Positions 9,601 to 18,950 of a stretch of DNA of 64,000 nt are shown piece after piece; within the stretch, counting starts at the first letter, position 1, and every line of letters begins with the position of its first letter. The DNA comes from Natrinema hispanicum. GTDB lineage: Archaea; Halobacteriota; Halobacteria; Halobacteriales; Natrialbaceae. The notes under the pieces are model-generated. The model searched no databases. It was not told the DNA's origin and saw nothing but the letters and a program-made list of their open reading frames with translations. The stretch covers positions 248,001 through 312,000 of the forward strand of contig NZ_FOIC01000001.1 in assembly GCF_900111485.1 (NCBI RefSeq), written 5' to 3'. A program made the position numbers and the translations under genes.

Positions 9601-10023
9601 CTATTCCACAGCCACGGCGTCGCTCTCGAGTAACGCCTCGAGATTCTCCAAGGCACGGAGGCTGACCGGCGTGTATCCCGTCTGGTGGAGCGGGAGTTCG
9701 AATGCGACCCGGCAGCGCTCGTCATTGAGTTCGTCGACGCGGTGGCCGGCGGCCGGAATCCCGGTGACGCGCCAGGTCCATCGTCGCTCCGTACAGCCGG
9801 TAATCTCGAAGGGGACCCAGACGCCGGGCAGCCTGACCCGCCCGGTCGTTCCCGTTTGGATTCGGCGGTCGGTCGACTCGACGCCGAGAACGATCGGCGA
9901 CCAGTCGGGCCACGTCGTCGTATCGATGAGGGCGTCCCACGCGTCTGCTGCGGGGACGGATAGAACGTGCGAGACCTCGAGCCGTCGGCCGTCCGGCGTT
10001 CGCGTGGTCCGAACTCGAGTCAT
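9601..10023 (-). CDS. SRPBCC / polyketide-cyclase-like protein
   Basis: A 140-residue protein of the START/SRPBCC ligand-binding fold. The block VSHVLSVPAADAWDALIDTTTWPDWSP is the usual first strand and helix with the W-P-D-W turn. It continues with a GTTGRVRLPG strand and a WTWRVTGIPA block. Most members bind a hydrophobic small molecule, but the ligand here is unknown. It stands alone, divergent from the FNT-USP gene, with about 200 bases between. Confidence 0.7.
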   Translation of the reverse strand: MTRVRTTRTPDGRRLEVSHVLSVPAADAWDALIDTTTWPDWSPIVLGVESTDRRIQTGTTGRVRLPGVWVPFEITGCTERRWTWRVTGIPAAGHRVDELNDERCRVAFELPLHQTGYTPVSLRALENLEALLESDAVAVE

Positions 10024-10230
10024 AGACGCTCCTACGTGGCCCGTCCCTATGTGGATTGCTCCGATCGAGACTGTTGCCCGTTACCAGTACACTCTCAGGA
10101 CGGTCGCGGTCGGCCGGCACTGACTGACAGGAGACCGTCTGAAAGGAGTACGGCAGCTTCGTCGCCATCGTGGACCTGTTAGGATAGGTGATGTTAAACG
10201 CTTAGTTCCTCTAGGAGTGCGTAGCTACTA

Positions 10231-12072
10231 ATGAGTAATTCGGACCCGCCCGATCAGACGCGACCCGATCGCGACCCTCCCGAGCACGAACAGGTCCGTG
10301 AAGCAGTCGAACGCTCCAGAAGTGGTGCACCGGCGGTCGGTGCGGTTGTCCGCGATCGCTTTTCGTCCGACGAGATCTTCCAGCGGATCGTCGCCGCAGC
10401 AGACGAGGAGATCACATCGGGAAGTCGCGAACTGTTTTTCAGCGCCCTCGCCGCGGGCTTTGCGATCACGATTACGTTCTTACTGTATGCATCGCTGACG
10501 GCGTCGACCGACGGGCATCCGATCTTGAGCAAACTGCTGTATCCGCTTGGCTTCATTTACATCATTATCGGTGGCTACCAGCTCTACACCGAGAACACGC
10601 TGCCGCCAGTCGCGCTGACGTTAGAACGGCTCGCGAGCATTCCCGCACTGCTGCGCCACTGGTCGATCGTCCTCGCGGGCAACTTTACGGGCGGTGCCCT
10701 CGGCGCGGTCGCGCTGTCGTGGGGCGGCGTCTTCGACGAGCCGGCGGCTACCGCAGCGATGGAACTGGCCGAAAAGGGCGTCGCAACGCCGTGGTGGGCG
10801 CTGTTCTCCAAGGCAGCGTTCGCGGGCCTGATCGTCGCCGGCGTCGTCTGGATCGTCTACGCCTCACAGGACACCATCTCGCGGCTCGTCGTCGTCTACA
10901 TGGCCTTCCTCGCGATCCCGCTTGGCAACCTGTTTCACGTCGTCGTCTCCTTTACCGAGATGGTCTACATGGTGCTGGCCGGCGAACTCGCCCTCGTCGT
11001 CGGCGTGACCGAGTTCGTCCTCCCGGTCTTGCTCGGTAACACCATCGGTGGCATCGTGCTGGTCACTGTCGTCAACTACTTCCAGACCAGCGAGCGCCGT
11101 CTCGAGTCGGCCCGATTCGAGGGTGCCGATCGTCAACTCTCGATCCGGGAGTGGCTGTTTGGTAGCCGCGCGGGCCGGTCGTACGTCCCGTTGATCGACA
11201 CTGCCGAAACCCACGGGACCGGCAACGGTGACTATCGCGTTGTCGTCCCGATCGCGAACCCGCGAACCGAGTCGACGATCGTCGACCTCGCCTGTACCCT
11301 CGCCAGTAGCCACGAGAACGCGACGGTTCACGCCGTCCACATCGTTCAGATGCCGGGTCGCGCCTCGATGCGCTACGGGGCTGGACAGACCGACCGGATC
11401 GTCTCCGAATCCGAACAGCGAATGGAAACCGTCCGACAGCGGGCGCGATCCTACGACGTCGACTACGAGACGTCGACCGTCGTCTCCCACCGCTCGTTCG
11501 AGGACGTCCTTCACACCGCGGAACGCGAACGCGCCGACCTCGTGGTCCTCGGCTGGGGTGACGACCGACCGTGGGGCAAGGGGCGTGCCGAAGGCCGGAT
11601 AGACGAACTGACCAGCAACCTCCCCTGTGACTTCCTCATCCTCAAGGATCGGGACTTGGACACCTCGCGTATCCTCCTCCCAACCGCGGGCGGTCCGGAT
11701 TCGGATCTGAGTGCCGAAGTCGCACGGACGCTTCGCGATCACGCCGACGCGGAGATCACACTCCAACACGTCGTCGCCCGCCCTGACGACCGCGAGCGTG
11801 GCGAACAGTTCCTCACTGAGTGGGCCACGGAACGCGACCTCGAGGACGCCGAGATCGTCGTCGACGATACCGGTGACGTCGAGGACGCTATCTGCCGGCA
11901 GGCCGCCGAGCACTCGCTCGTGTTGATAGGTGCGACCGAGGAGGGCGTGATCTCACGATTGATGAGCGATTCGCTACATATGGACGTCGTCAACGAGGTT
12001 GATAGCTCAGTGCTGCTCGCCGAGCGACCGAGCGATCGCACCGTGATCCAGCGGCTGTTCGGCCACTGGTAG
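10231..12072 (+). CDS. Formate/nitrite-type channel fused to two universal-stress domains
   Basis: A 613-residue fusion. Residues about 60-290 are a six-helix formate/nitrite transporter (FNT) channel, with YQLYTENTLP, AGNFTGGALGA and LLGNTIGGIVLV blocks that match FNT pore and helix-break segments. Residues about 315-460 and 470-600 resemble UspA-type nucleotide-binding domains (VVVPIANPRTES, VVLGWGDD, ILLPTAGGPDSD, VLIGATEEG). The USP part probably lies in the cytoplasm and may gate or sense for the channel, which is inference. An AGGAGTG sequence at 10213-10219 lies 12 bases before the ATG, and GTTAAACGCTTA at about 10193-10204 is a TATA candidate. Transported ion is not determinable. Confidence 0.85.
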   Translation: MSNSDPPDQTRPDRDPPEHEQVREAVERSRSGAPAVGAVVRDRFSSDEIFQRIVAAADEEITSGSRELFFSALAAGFAITITFLLYASLTASTDGHPILSKLLYPLGFIYIIIGGYQLYTENTLPPVALTLERLASIPALLRHWSIVLAGNFTGGALGAVALSWGGVFDEPAATAAMELAEKGVATPWWALFSKAAFAGLIVAGVVWIVYASQDTISRLVVVYMAFLAIPLGNLFHVVVSFTEMVYMVLAGELALVVGVTEFVLPVLLGNTIGGIVLVTVVNYFQTSERRLESARFEGADRQLSIREWLFGSRAGRSYVPLIDTAETHGTGNGDYRVVVPIANPRTESTIVDLACTLASSHENATVHAVHIVQMPGRASMRYGAGQTDRIVSESEQRMETVRQRARSYDVDYETSTVVSHRSFEDVLHTAERERADLVVLGWGDDRPWGKGRAEGRIDELTSNLPCDFLILKDRDLDTSRILLPTAGGPDSDLSAEVARTLRDHADAEITLQHVVARPDDRERGEQFLTEWATERDLEDAEIVVDDTGDVEDAICRQAAEHSLVLIGATEEGVISRLMSDSLHMDVVNEVDSSVLLAERPSDRTVIQRLFGHW

Positions 12073-12157
12073 CACACGCTCGGTCGGACCTCACACGACA
12101 ACGCCATCGATTGCCTCACCACGTACTGTTTTTTCGCCCGTCCGCGTACAGCTCGAC

Positions 12158-13132
12158 ATGGAGTATACGACCCTTGGCTCCACTGGCATGGAAGTCAGTC
12201 GCATCTGTCTGGGCTGTATGAGCTTCGGATCGAGCGACTGGCGCGAGTGGGTCTTAGACGACGAGGAGAGCACGGCAATCATCGATCGGGCGATCGACCT
12301 GGGAATCAACTTCTTCGATACCGCGAACATGTACTCGAACGGTGAGTCAGAGCGAATCCTGGGCGACGCTCTCGAGGGCTACCGCGAGGAGTCGGTCGTC
12401 GCCACGAAGGGGTACTTCCAGATGCGAGAGGACGACCCGAACTCGGGTGGCCTCTCGCGGAAGGCGATCGAACAGGAACTCGCAGCCAGCCGCGAGCGAC
12501 TGGGGATGGACACGATCGACCTCTACCAGATCCACCGCTGGGACGACGACACGCCGATCGAAACGACGCTGCGCGCGCTCGACGACGCCGTTCGCCGCGG
12601 CCACGTCCGGTATCTCGGTGCGTCCTCGATGTGGGCCTACCAGTTCGCCGAGGCGCTACACACGAGCGACCGGCTGGGCCTCGAGCGGTTCGTCACGATG
12701 CAGAACCACTACAATCTCGTCTACCGCGAGGAAGAACGCGAGATGCTGCCACTCTGTGCAAAGGAGGATATCGGTGTGCTGCCGTGGTCGCCGCTGGCCC
12801 GTGGCTATCTCACGCGGCCCCACGAGGACGTCGACGCGACGACCCGCGGCGAGACCGAGGAGCATCTGTACGACCACCCCTATCGGGACGGCGGTGGGCC
12901 GGAGATCAACGAGCGAGTCGCCGAACTGGCCGCCGACAAAGGCGTGACGATGGCCCAGCTCGCTCTCGCATGGTTGCTCCACAACGACTGGGTCGACGCT
13001 CCCATCGTCGGCACGACCAGCGTCGAACACTTAGAGCAGGCCGTCGAAGCCCTCGAGATCGATCTGTCGGCGTCGGACATGGCGTATCTCGAGGAGCCTT
13101 ACGAGCCAGTGCCGGTGTCCGGTCACAGCTAA
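12158..13132 (+). CDS. Aldo/keto reductase
   Basis: An NADPH-dependent oxidoreductase of the AKR TIM-barrel family, 324 residues. The catalytic tetrad is visible: Asp54 and Tyr59 (FFDTANMYS), Lys84 (VVATKGYF) and His126 (YQIHRWDD). GTTSVEHLEQA near the C-terminus is the cofactor-binding block. The protein resembles the general YghZ/AKR-like group acting on small aldehydes and ketones; substrate is unknown. It is a single gene between the FNT fusion and the minus-strand universal stress protein. Confidence 0.9.
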   Translation: MEYTTLGSTGMEVSRICLGCMSFGSSDWREWVLDDEESTAIIDRAIDLGINFFDTANMYSNGESERILGDALEGYREESVVATKGYFQMREDDPNSGGLSRKAIEQELAASRERLGMDTIDLYQIHRWDDDTPIETTLRALDDAVRRGHVRYLGASSMWAYQFAEALHTSDRLGLERFVTMQNHYNLVYREEEREMLPLCAKEDIGVLPWSPLARGYLTRPHEDVDATTRGETEEHLYDHPYRDGGGPEINERVAELAADKGVTMAQLALAWLLHNDWVDAPIVGTTSVEHLEQAVEALEIDLSASDMAYLEEPYEPVPVSGHS

Positions 13133-13163
13133 CTCGACGTGGGTGCCGCGTCCGGAAGTGTCT

Positions 13164-14060
13164 CTAGTCGTCGCCCGCTTCGGGCGGGGTGACCGCGAGA
13201 ACCGGAGCTGACGCGTGTCTGAGCAGCCGTTCGGTCGTACTCCCGAGTAACAGCCGATCGATGCCACTTCGGCCATGAGTCCCCATCACGACCAGATCGA
13301 TCTCGTGATCGTCGATGTACTCGAGCAGTTCGTCGCCGGGTCGTCCCTCGAGAACGGTAGACGTGGCTGCCAGCCCGTCCTCTCGAGCCCGCGTTGCGAT
13401 CTCGTCCGTCGCGTTCTGGCGCTCGGTCTCGAGTTCTTTCATCACCTCTGTCGGTGGCGAGAGCGTGGGACTGGCCGCCATATCACCGGTGTCGAGGACA
13501 GTAACGGCGTGGACGCGCGCATCCGCCGCGCGTGCGAGCTCGAGGCCGTGATCGACTGCGGTCCCTGCGGCGTCGCTGCCATCGGTCGGCACGAGGATCT
13601 CGTCGTAGCTGTCAGCCGGTTCTGTTCGCTCGTTCGCTCGCACGGTCAGGACGGGAATCTCCGCGCGACGAACGACGTGTTCGGTGACGCTGCCGGCCAC
13701 GAAGCGGCTCACACCGCTTCGGCCGTGGGTCCCCATCACGATCAGTTCGGCATCGATATCAGTCGCGTACGCGAGGATCTTCTTTTTCGGCTTGCCCCGG
13801 AGAACCGCCGTCTGAACCGCACTCGAGTCGTCGGCCATCGTCTCGATCGTCTCGACGGCGCGTTCGGCACCGTCCTCGAGTTGGTTCATGAACTCTCGAC
13901 GGATGCTGCCGGAACTGAGCATCCCGCTCGCGGCGTCCGTGTCGACGACGCTGATCGCATGCACCGTGGCGTCGAACCACTCTGCGAGCGTCAGCGCATG
14001 CTCGGCCGCTCGAGCGGCGTGGTCGCTCCCGTCAGTCGGAATGAGAATTGTATCGTACAT
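13164..14060 (-). CDS. Tandem universal stress protein (two UspA domains)
   Basis: A 298-residue protein with two UspA domains in tandem. Each starts with an ILIPTDGSD-type strand (residue 5 and about residue 150) and each ends with a complete ATP-binding signature, GTHGRSGVSRFVAGS and GTHGRSGIDRLLLGS. Both domains therefore look competent for ATP binding. Such proteins act in the cytoplasm in stress survival; the specific role is unknown. No operon partner is evident. Confidence 0.9.
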   Translation of the reverse strand: MYDTILIPTDGSDHAARAAEHALTLAEWFDATVHAISVVDTDAASGMLSSGSIRREFMNQLEDGAERAVETIETMADDSSAVQTAVLRGKPKKKILAYATDIDAELIVMGTHGRSGVSRFVAGSVTEHVVRRAEIPVLTVRANERTEPADSYDEILVPTDGSDAAGTAVDHGLELARAADARVHAVTVLDTGDMAASPTLSPPTEVMKELETERQNATDEIATRAREDGLAATSTVLEGRPGDELLEYIDDHEIDLVVMGTHGRSGIDRLLLGSTTERLLRHASAPVLAVTPPEAGDD

Positions 14061-14217
14061 GGAACGAACGTACTCACGGTTCGCTTCGCAACCGCATAAA
14101 GGCGGTTCGCCGTTCCCGATTGCTGCAAGTATGTCTCAAACCCGGGATACGAAAGACGACCACCATGACGTGCCAGCCGACAATAGGGGCCGAGACGAGC
14201 GTCGACGACTGGGTCGA

Positions 14218-14766
14218 TCAGGACAGCCGTGCGGCGATGTCGGCTTCGGTGATGATGCCGACGGTTTCGCCGGCTTCGGTGATCATCACGGCCTTGTAGT
14301 GCTCGAGTAAGTTGCTGATCTCATCGAGGGTGGCGTCTTTCGAGACGGTCGGGAAGCTCTCGCTCATGTGGTCTTCGACCGGCTCGTCACGAGCCTCTGA
14401 ATCGAGGTGGACGAGATCGGTCTGACTGATCGAGCCGACTGGAATCCCGTCTTGAATGACCGCAAGCTGAGAGTAGGCTTCGTCTTCCATCTTCCGGGCA
14501 GCCTCGCTGACGGGATCGTCGGGAGCGACGTTGACGACGGCCTCGTTCATCAGGTCTTCAGCACGGATGACGTCGCTTTCGGCCTTCTCCAAGGCGTTGA
14601 CGATCCGTCGAAGCGTCGAGAGACGCGGATCGACGTCACCGCCTTCGATCCGGGCGATCAGCGGCTGGGAGACGTCGGCAGTCTCCGCGAGTTCGCTCTG
14701 GGTGAGTCCGAGTTCGGTACGGCGTTGTCTGAGGTCCGCAGGCGTCGGGAGTTCCATATTAAACAA
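14218..14766 (-). CDS. XRE-type HTH regulator with paired CBS domains
   Basis: A 182-residue predicted transcription regulator. Residues 9-58 form a Cro/CI-like helix-turn-helix (RRTELGLTQSELAETADVSQPLIARIEGG). Residues about 68-182 are two CBS motifs that usually bind adenine nucleotides or SAM, here VNVAPDDPVSEAARKM and SFPTVSKDATLDEI. This architecture is common in archaea. A TTTAAT-like stretch in the minus-strand upstream sequence (about 14756-14775) may hold its promoter. Targets are unknown. Confidence 0.85.
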   Translation of the reverse strand: MFNMELPTPADLRQRRTELGLTQSELAETADVSQPLIARIEGGDVDPRLSTLRRIVNALEKAESDVIRAEDLMNEAVVNVAPDDPVSEAARKMEDEAYSQLAVIQDGIPVGSISQTDLVHLDSEARDEPVEDHMSESFPTVSKDATLDEISNLLEHYKAVMITEAGETVGIITEADIAARLS

Positions 14767-14916
14767 TAACTAAGGGTTATAGAAAGAGCTTTGGGTGGGT
14801 CAGCCACTCATACCGGAGACAGCCTACTGACAGCTAACCGATAGTAGTCGCAAAAACGGCTGTTTCGGGTGGTGACGGCCGAGCCTCGGCGACCGAAGCC
14901 GTACTGGCCGTCGGGG

Positions 14917-15270
14917 TTATTCGTCTTCGGGGACTTCGACGATCTCGACGACCGACAGCGGGACGTCTCGCAGCGCGCCACCGACCTCGCTTTTCGCGAT
15001 ACGAGAGGCGTGTTCCTCACTGTCGGCGTTGAAGACCTCCATCTCGAGCGCGAGACCGACGAGTGCGGTGTCGGCTGCAATAAAGGCGGAGTCGAACGGC
15101 TCGCCACAGGCCGGACAGCCCGTCGCACCGACCTCGACTTCGACGTAGTCCATGTCTTCGCTGTTGAGTCGCTTCCCGGCTTCGCTGACGGCGACGCCGA
15201 TCGCGTCGTCGATCTCCTCGACGTCACGAACGAGCCATGCCGCTTCCATCGCGACGAGATAGTTGCCCAT
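14917..15270 (-). CDS. UPF0212/DUF555 family protein
   Basis: A 117-residue protein of a conserved euryarchaeal family of unknown function. Cys52 and Cys55 (GCPACGEPFD) look like half of a metal site. I chose the internal ATG at 15270 because the family begins MGNYLVAMEAAWLVRDV; the open frame extends upstream to 15381 but that part is unlike coding sequence of relatives. It lies head to head with the small gene at 15579. Confidence 0.8.
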   Translation of the reverse strand: MGNYLVAMEAAWLVRDVEEIDDAIGVAVSEAGKRLNSEDMDYVEVEVGATGCPACGEPFDSAFIAADTALVGLALEMEVFNADSEEHASRIAKSEVGGALRDVPLSVVEIVEVPEDE

Positions 15271-15578
15271 ACAGCGTAGTCGGTCCGGGGGGTTTCCTGT
15301 CTTGCGGTTCGTCGGCGCTGTCACCGCTCGAGACGCGCGCCACTGATTCAGGGCTGCGCACGTCAGCCGGATGATTCCCATACGTTACGAGAAATCATCG
15401 GATCAATTGCCACCGACATACCCGTACATCGATGCGAATGTGACTCGAGTTGCGCCCACCGCAACCGTAGTTGAATCGCAAGCAGGCGTCGACCCAATAG
15501 CTAGTTAACAACCATTATATATTCCATGTTTCAACAATACTTATATACTGCCTCCGTCTGAGCCACGACTGAACGCTG
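15271..15578. promoter_or_regulatory. Divergent intergenic region with AT-rich promoter
   Basis: About 300 bases without a gene. TTATATA at 15541-15547 lies 32-38 bases before the small plus-strand gene and is its likely TATA box. The AT-rich stretch 15500-15550 stands out from the GC-rich surroundings. Nothing else was recognised. Confidence 0.45.
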
Positions 15579-15749
15579 ATGATATCCCGCGTGTACCACG
15601 CGACGCTGTTCGCACTGTACCAGCTCTGTATCGTGATCGGCATCGCCGCGATGCCGCTTGCGATCGCCGCCCGACAGGCTGGGTTCACCCTGCCGATCCA
15701 CCGCATCCTCGCCACCGTCGAAGATGCGTACGAAGCCACGCAGCGCTAA
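15579..15749 (+). CDS. Small haloarchaeal protein of unknown function (56 aa)
   Basis: A 56-residue open frame with codon use typical of the neighbours (third positions mostly C or G). It reads MISRVYHATLFALYQLCIV followed by a hydrophobic stretch to about residue 30 and a short amphipathic tail ending EATQR. It has one probable membrane segment (about 8-30). A TATA box is correctly placed at 15541-15547. I do not recognise a function. The good promoter and codon bias argue for a real gene. Confidence 0.6.
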   Translation: MISRVYHATLFALYQLCIVIGIAAMPLAIAARQAGFTLPIHRILATVEDAYEATQR

Positions 15750-15878
15750 TCGACGCTGACTGATTTTCGGACTCGCCGACCGACGAGCTTCCGCTCCGCA
15801 GGCACACACCGACTCGGCCCTCGAGCGGCCGCTCTGCGCGCCGGACGGAAGCGGAAACGACGGTGGTGACCGCCGGTG

Positions 15879-15885
15879 TTTTATA
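15879..15885 (+). promoter_or_regulatory. TATA box of psmB
   Basis: TTTTATA about 25-31 bases before the psmB start codon; this spacing predicts a leaderless transcript. Confidence 0.6.
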
Positions 15886-15909
15886 CCGCCCCGGCGTACG
15901 CTTCGGGTA

Positions 15910-16641
15910 ATGCGTACGCCCACACACGACTCCGATTTCTCCCGGACGGTCGACCAGTTGGCCGACGATCCGAACCCCTACGAGCCGGAGCTCGGATCCC
16001 TTCCCCAGAACGACCTGACGCAGGCCGATCTGGACAACGTCAACAAGACCGGCACGACGACGATCGGCATCTCGACTGCCGACGGCGTCGTCATCGCGAC
16101 GGACATGCGCGCCAGCCTCGGCGGCCGGTTCGTCTCGAACAAGAACGTCCAGAAGGTCGAACAGATCCACCCGACCGGCGCACTCACCCTCGTCGGCAGC
16201 GTCGGCGGCGCACAGTCGTTCATCTCGAGTCTCCGCGCCGAGGTCAACCTCTACGAGGCCCGACGCGGCGAAGGCATGAGCATCGACGCGCTCGCGACCC
16301 TCGCAGGGAACTTCGCACGCGGCGGCCCGTTCTTCGCCATCCACCCGATCCTGGGCGGTGTCGACGACGAAGGCAGCCACGTCTACAGCATCGACCCCGC
16401 CGGCGGCGTCATGGAAGACGACTACACCGTCACTGGCAGCGGGATGCAACTGGCCTACGGGCACCTAGAGCAGGCCTACGAGGACGACATGTCCAACGAG
16501 GAGGCGAAGGCGGTCGCCGCCCGCGGCATCAAATCCGCCGTCGAGCGTGACACCGGCTCCGGTAACGGCGTGTTCCTCTGTGAGATCACCGACGAGGGCG
16601 TCGACATCCACGGCCACCACGACTTCGACGAAGTGCTGTAA
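15910..16641 (+). CDS. psmB: Proteasome beta subunit
   Basis: The catalytic subunit of the archaeal 20S proteasome, 243 residues. A 48-residue propeptide ends at Gly48, and autocatalytic cleavage exposes the nucleophile Thr49 (KTG|TTTIGIS). Asp65 and Lys82 match the other active-site positions. The partner alpha subunit gene is at 55695, unlinked. No second gene follows in the same direction, so it appears monocistronic. Confidence 0.96.
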   Translation: MRTPTHDSDFSRTVDQLADDPNPYEPELGSLPQNDLTQADLDNVNKTGTTTIGISTADGVVIATDMRASLGGRFVSNKNVQKVEQIHPTGALTLVGSVGGAQSFISSLRAEVNLYEARRGEGMSIDALATLAGNFARGGPFFAIHPILGGVDDEGSHVYSIDPAGGVMEDDYTVTGSGMQLAYGHLEQAYEDDMSNEEAKAVAARGIKSAVERDTGSGNGVFLCEITDEGVDIHGHHDFDEVL

Positions 16642-16787
16642 CCCGGTCGAAACGGGCGAATTCTCCGGTTTTAACAGGCGGCCAGCGACCGCTCTCTTCG
16701 ATCAGTTTGGGTCGTCTCGGGTTGGATTACATTGGATAGCGCTTGCTGAGAAATCGATCCGCCGAAACGGCACCGCGAGAACGAGTC

Positions 16788-17912
16788 TTAATCGAGCCGC
16801 GTCGTTTCCTCGAGTTGGGTCTCGCTGACATGGGCGTCGGCGAGCGTCACCGACCGTTCGGCCTCGCTCGAGCGGTAGATGGCGTCGATAACGCGCTGGA
16901 CGGTCAGCGCTTCGTCGATCGTATTGGTCTCCGGTGGGACGCCGGTCGCGACGGTCTCGAGGAAGGCCTCGTCCTGTTCGGCGTAGCCAGTCAGCGTGTC
17001 GTCGGCGCTCATGTCGACATCGGCGTAGTGGTCACGGCCAACCGTGCCGGCCTCGAGAATCCGCAGCTCCGTGTCGCCGATGTCGAACTGGGCACCCGCC
17101 TTCGTGCCGCGGACGTGGAAGTCCATGCTCTCCTCGCGGTTGGTCGCCCACGCGGCCTCGAGTGAGATGGTCTTGCCGCCGGCACAGCGGATGAAGGCAC
17201 TGACAGAGTCGTCGACCTCGTAGCGTTCGGCGTCGGCATCCCAGTTGTCACCGAAGCCCTCGGGATCGGCGACTTCCTCGCGCGTGCCGAACGTGGTCCG
17301 CGTGACGCCGCTGACTTCGACGATCTCAGGGAAATCGAGCGCGTAGAGCGCGAGATCGAGGGCGTGAACGCCGATGTCGACCAAGGCACCGCCGCCGGCG
17401 AGTTCGGGATCGGTAAACCACGAGCCGGGGCCGGGGACACCACGCCGGCGGACGTAGTTGGCTTCGACGTGGGTGACCTCGCCAAAGCGGTCGCGGGCCC
17501 GTTGTTCCTCGAACATCGCCATCGACGCCGCGTGACGGTTGTGGAAACCGACCATACAGACACCCGTCGATCGAGCCGCCGCCTCGGCGATCCGTTCGGC
17601 GCTCTCCAAGGAATGAGCGAGGGGCTTTTCCACGAGGACGTCCAGCCCCGCCTCGAGGGCTGCGATGGCGATCGGTTCGTGAAAGCGGTTGGGTGTCGTC
17701 ACGATGACGGCGTCGACTGCCTCGTCCGTGACGAGTTCCTCGTGCGTTTCGTAAGTCCGTGCGTCGAACTCGGCGGCGAACTGCTCGCGTTGCTCCGGGA
17801 CGAGATCGACACCGGCGACGACCTCCGCACCGAGTTCGCGAACGCTTCGTGCGTGGAGCGTCCCCATCCCACCGAGGCCGACGACACCGACACCGATGTC
17901 AGCACCGATCAT
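16788..17912 (-). CDS. Gfo/Idh/MocA family oxidoreductase
   Basis: A 374-residue NAD(P)-dependent dehydrogenase, probably acting on a sugar or inositol-like substrate. The N-terminal Rossmann fold carries GLGGMGTLHARS, and EKPLAHSLESAERI is the family's Lys-Pro motif. A C-terminal alpha/beta substrate domain follows (GGGALVDIGVHALDLALY). I place the start at the ATG at 17912 because GGAGG lies about 12 bases upstream; an upstream TTG at 17945 is less likely. A ThuA-like gene is divergent next to it. Gfo/Idh/MocA and ThuA genes often work together in sugar metabolism. Confidence 0.88.
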   Translation of the reverse strand: MIGADIGVGVVGLGGMGTLHARSVRELGAEVVAGVDLVPEQREQFAAEFDARTYETHEELVTDEAVDAVIVTTPNRFHEPIAIAALEAGLDVLVEKPLAHSLESAERIAEAAARSTGVCMVGFHNRHAASMAMFEEQRARDRFGEVTHVEANYVRRRGVPGPGSWFTDPELAGGGALVDIGVHALDLALYALDFPEIVEVSGVTRTTFGTREEVADPEGFGDNWDADAERYEVDDSVSAFIRCAGGKTISLEAAWATNREESMDFHVRGTKAGAQFDIGDTELRILEAGTVGRDHYADVDMSADDTLTGYAEQDEAFLETVATGVPPETNTIDEALTVQRVIDAIYRSSEAERSVTLADAHVSETQLEETTRLD

Positions 17913-18254
17913 CGCCACCCCTCCGCGGTCGCCACAGCGAAGCAAAACGTGTCATGAGAAACCATCGATTTCGCTGTCAGTTGTGTTCGATCCCGTTCCA
18001 TAGGGAGTGGCAGTCGGCGACCGAAATAAGAGTTATGACCGATTAATCTATACAGACATTTTTTATTTCACTAATTACTATACTATCTTGGTTCTGATCC
18101 CAGATCTGTTGGACGAATATAGCTCCTCTGTTCGGCGCTTCGGGCTGCCGATCGACCGCGAGACAGTGGTGTGATGACGGAGCTATCGACATTGGATCGC
18201 GCCGGCTCAGCCACTCGACAACAGTATAAGCCGCCGGCGGGTGACAGGGTGGCC
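17913..18254. promoter_or_regulatory. Divergent region between the oxidoreductase and ThuA genes
   Basis: No gene is seen. An AT-rich block at about 18055-18090 may drive the minus-strand oxidoreductase with a long leader. CAGTATAAG (about 18222-18230) lies about 25-30 bases before the plus-strand ATG at 18255 and fixes that start. Confidence 0.45.
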
Positions 18255-18950
18255 ATGGTCGCAGTCACCATCTGGAACGAGTTCCGCCACGAACGCGAGG
18301 ACGATGCAGTCGCCGCCGTCTATCCCGACGGAATCCACACAACCCTTGCCGACGCGCTCGCCGCCGACCACGAGGTTCGAACCGCGACGCTCGAGGAGCC
18401 AGCCCACGGACTCACCGCCGACGTCCTCGCAGCGACCGACGTCCTGGTGTGGTGGGGCCACGACGCCCACGACGACGTCGATGGCGCGGTCGCCGACCGA
18501 GTACAAGAACGCGTCCTCGAGGGCATGGGCTTCGTGCCGCTTCACTCGAGCCACTATTCGAAGCCCTTCAAGCAGCTCATGGGGACGTCCTGTAGCCTGC
18601 AGTATCGCGAAGACGGCGGCACCGAGCGCCTCTGGGTGGTCGATCCCGGCCATCCGATCGCCGACGGGCTGGATGAAGCGATCGAACTCCCTGAGACGGA
18701 GATGTACGGCGAGCCGTTCGACGTTCCTGCACCTGATCGACTGGTATTCGTCAGCTGGTTCGAGGGTGGCGAGGTGTTCCGGAGCGGCTGCTGTTATCGG
18801 CGCGGAAAGGGGCGAATCTTTTATTTTAGGCCGGGCCACGAAACGTATCCCATCTACGAGAACGAAGCAGTCCAGCAGGTGCTTCGCAATGCGATCGCGT
18901 GGGCTGCCCCGACTGAGGGCTCGCCGCGGACGTTCGGCGAACGAGACTAG
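18255..18950 (+). CDS. ThuA-like protein
   Basis: A 231-residue protein of the class I glutamine-amidotransferase-like ThuA family, linked to trehalose and other sugar utilisation. The blocks VLVWWGHDAHDD, FVPLHSSHYSKPFK and GRIFYFRPGHETYPIY match ThuA. The start was set at ATG 18255 because the TATA box at about 18225 would lie inside a longer frame beginning at 18171. Its stop overlaps the stop of the next minus-strand gene through a shared CTAG. Enzymatic activity is not established for this family. Confidence 0.85.
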   Translation: MVAVTIWNEFRHEREDDAVAAVYPDGIHTTLADALAADHEVRTATLEEPAHGLTADVLAATDVLVWWGHDAHDDVDGAVADRVQERVLEGMGFVPLHSSHYSKPFKQLMGTSCSLQYREDGGTERLWVVDPGHPIADGLDEAIELPETEMYGEPFDVPAPDRLVFVSWFEGGEVFRSGCCYRRGKGRIFYFRPGHETYPIYENEAVQQVLRNAIAWAAPTEGSPRTFGERD

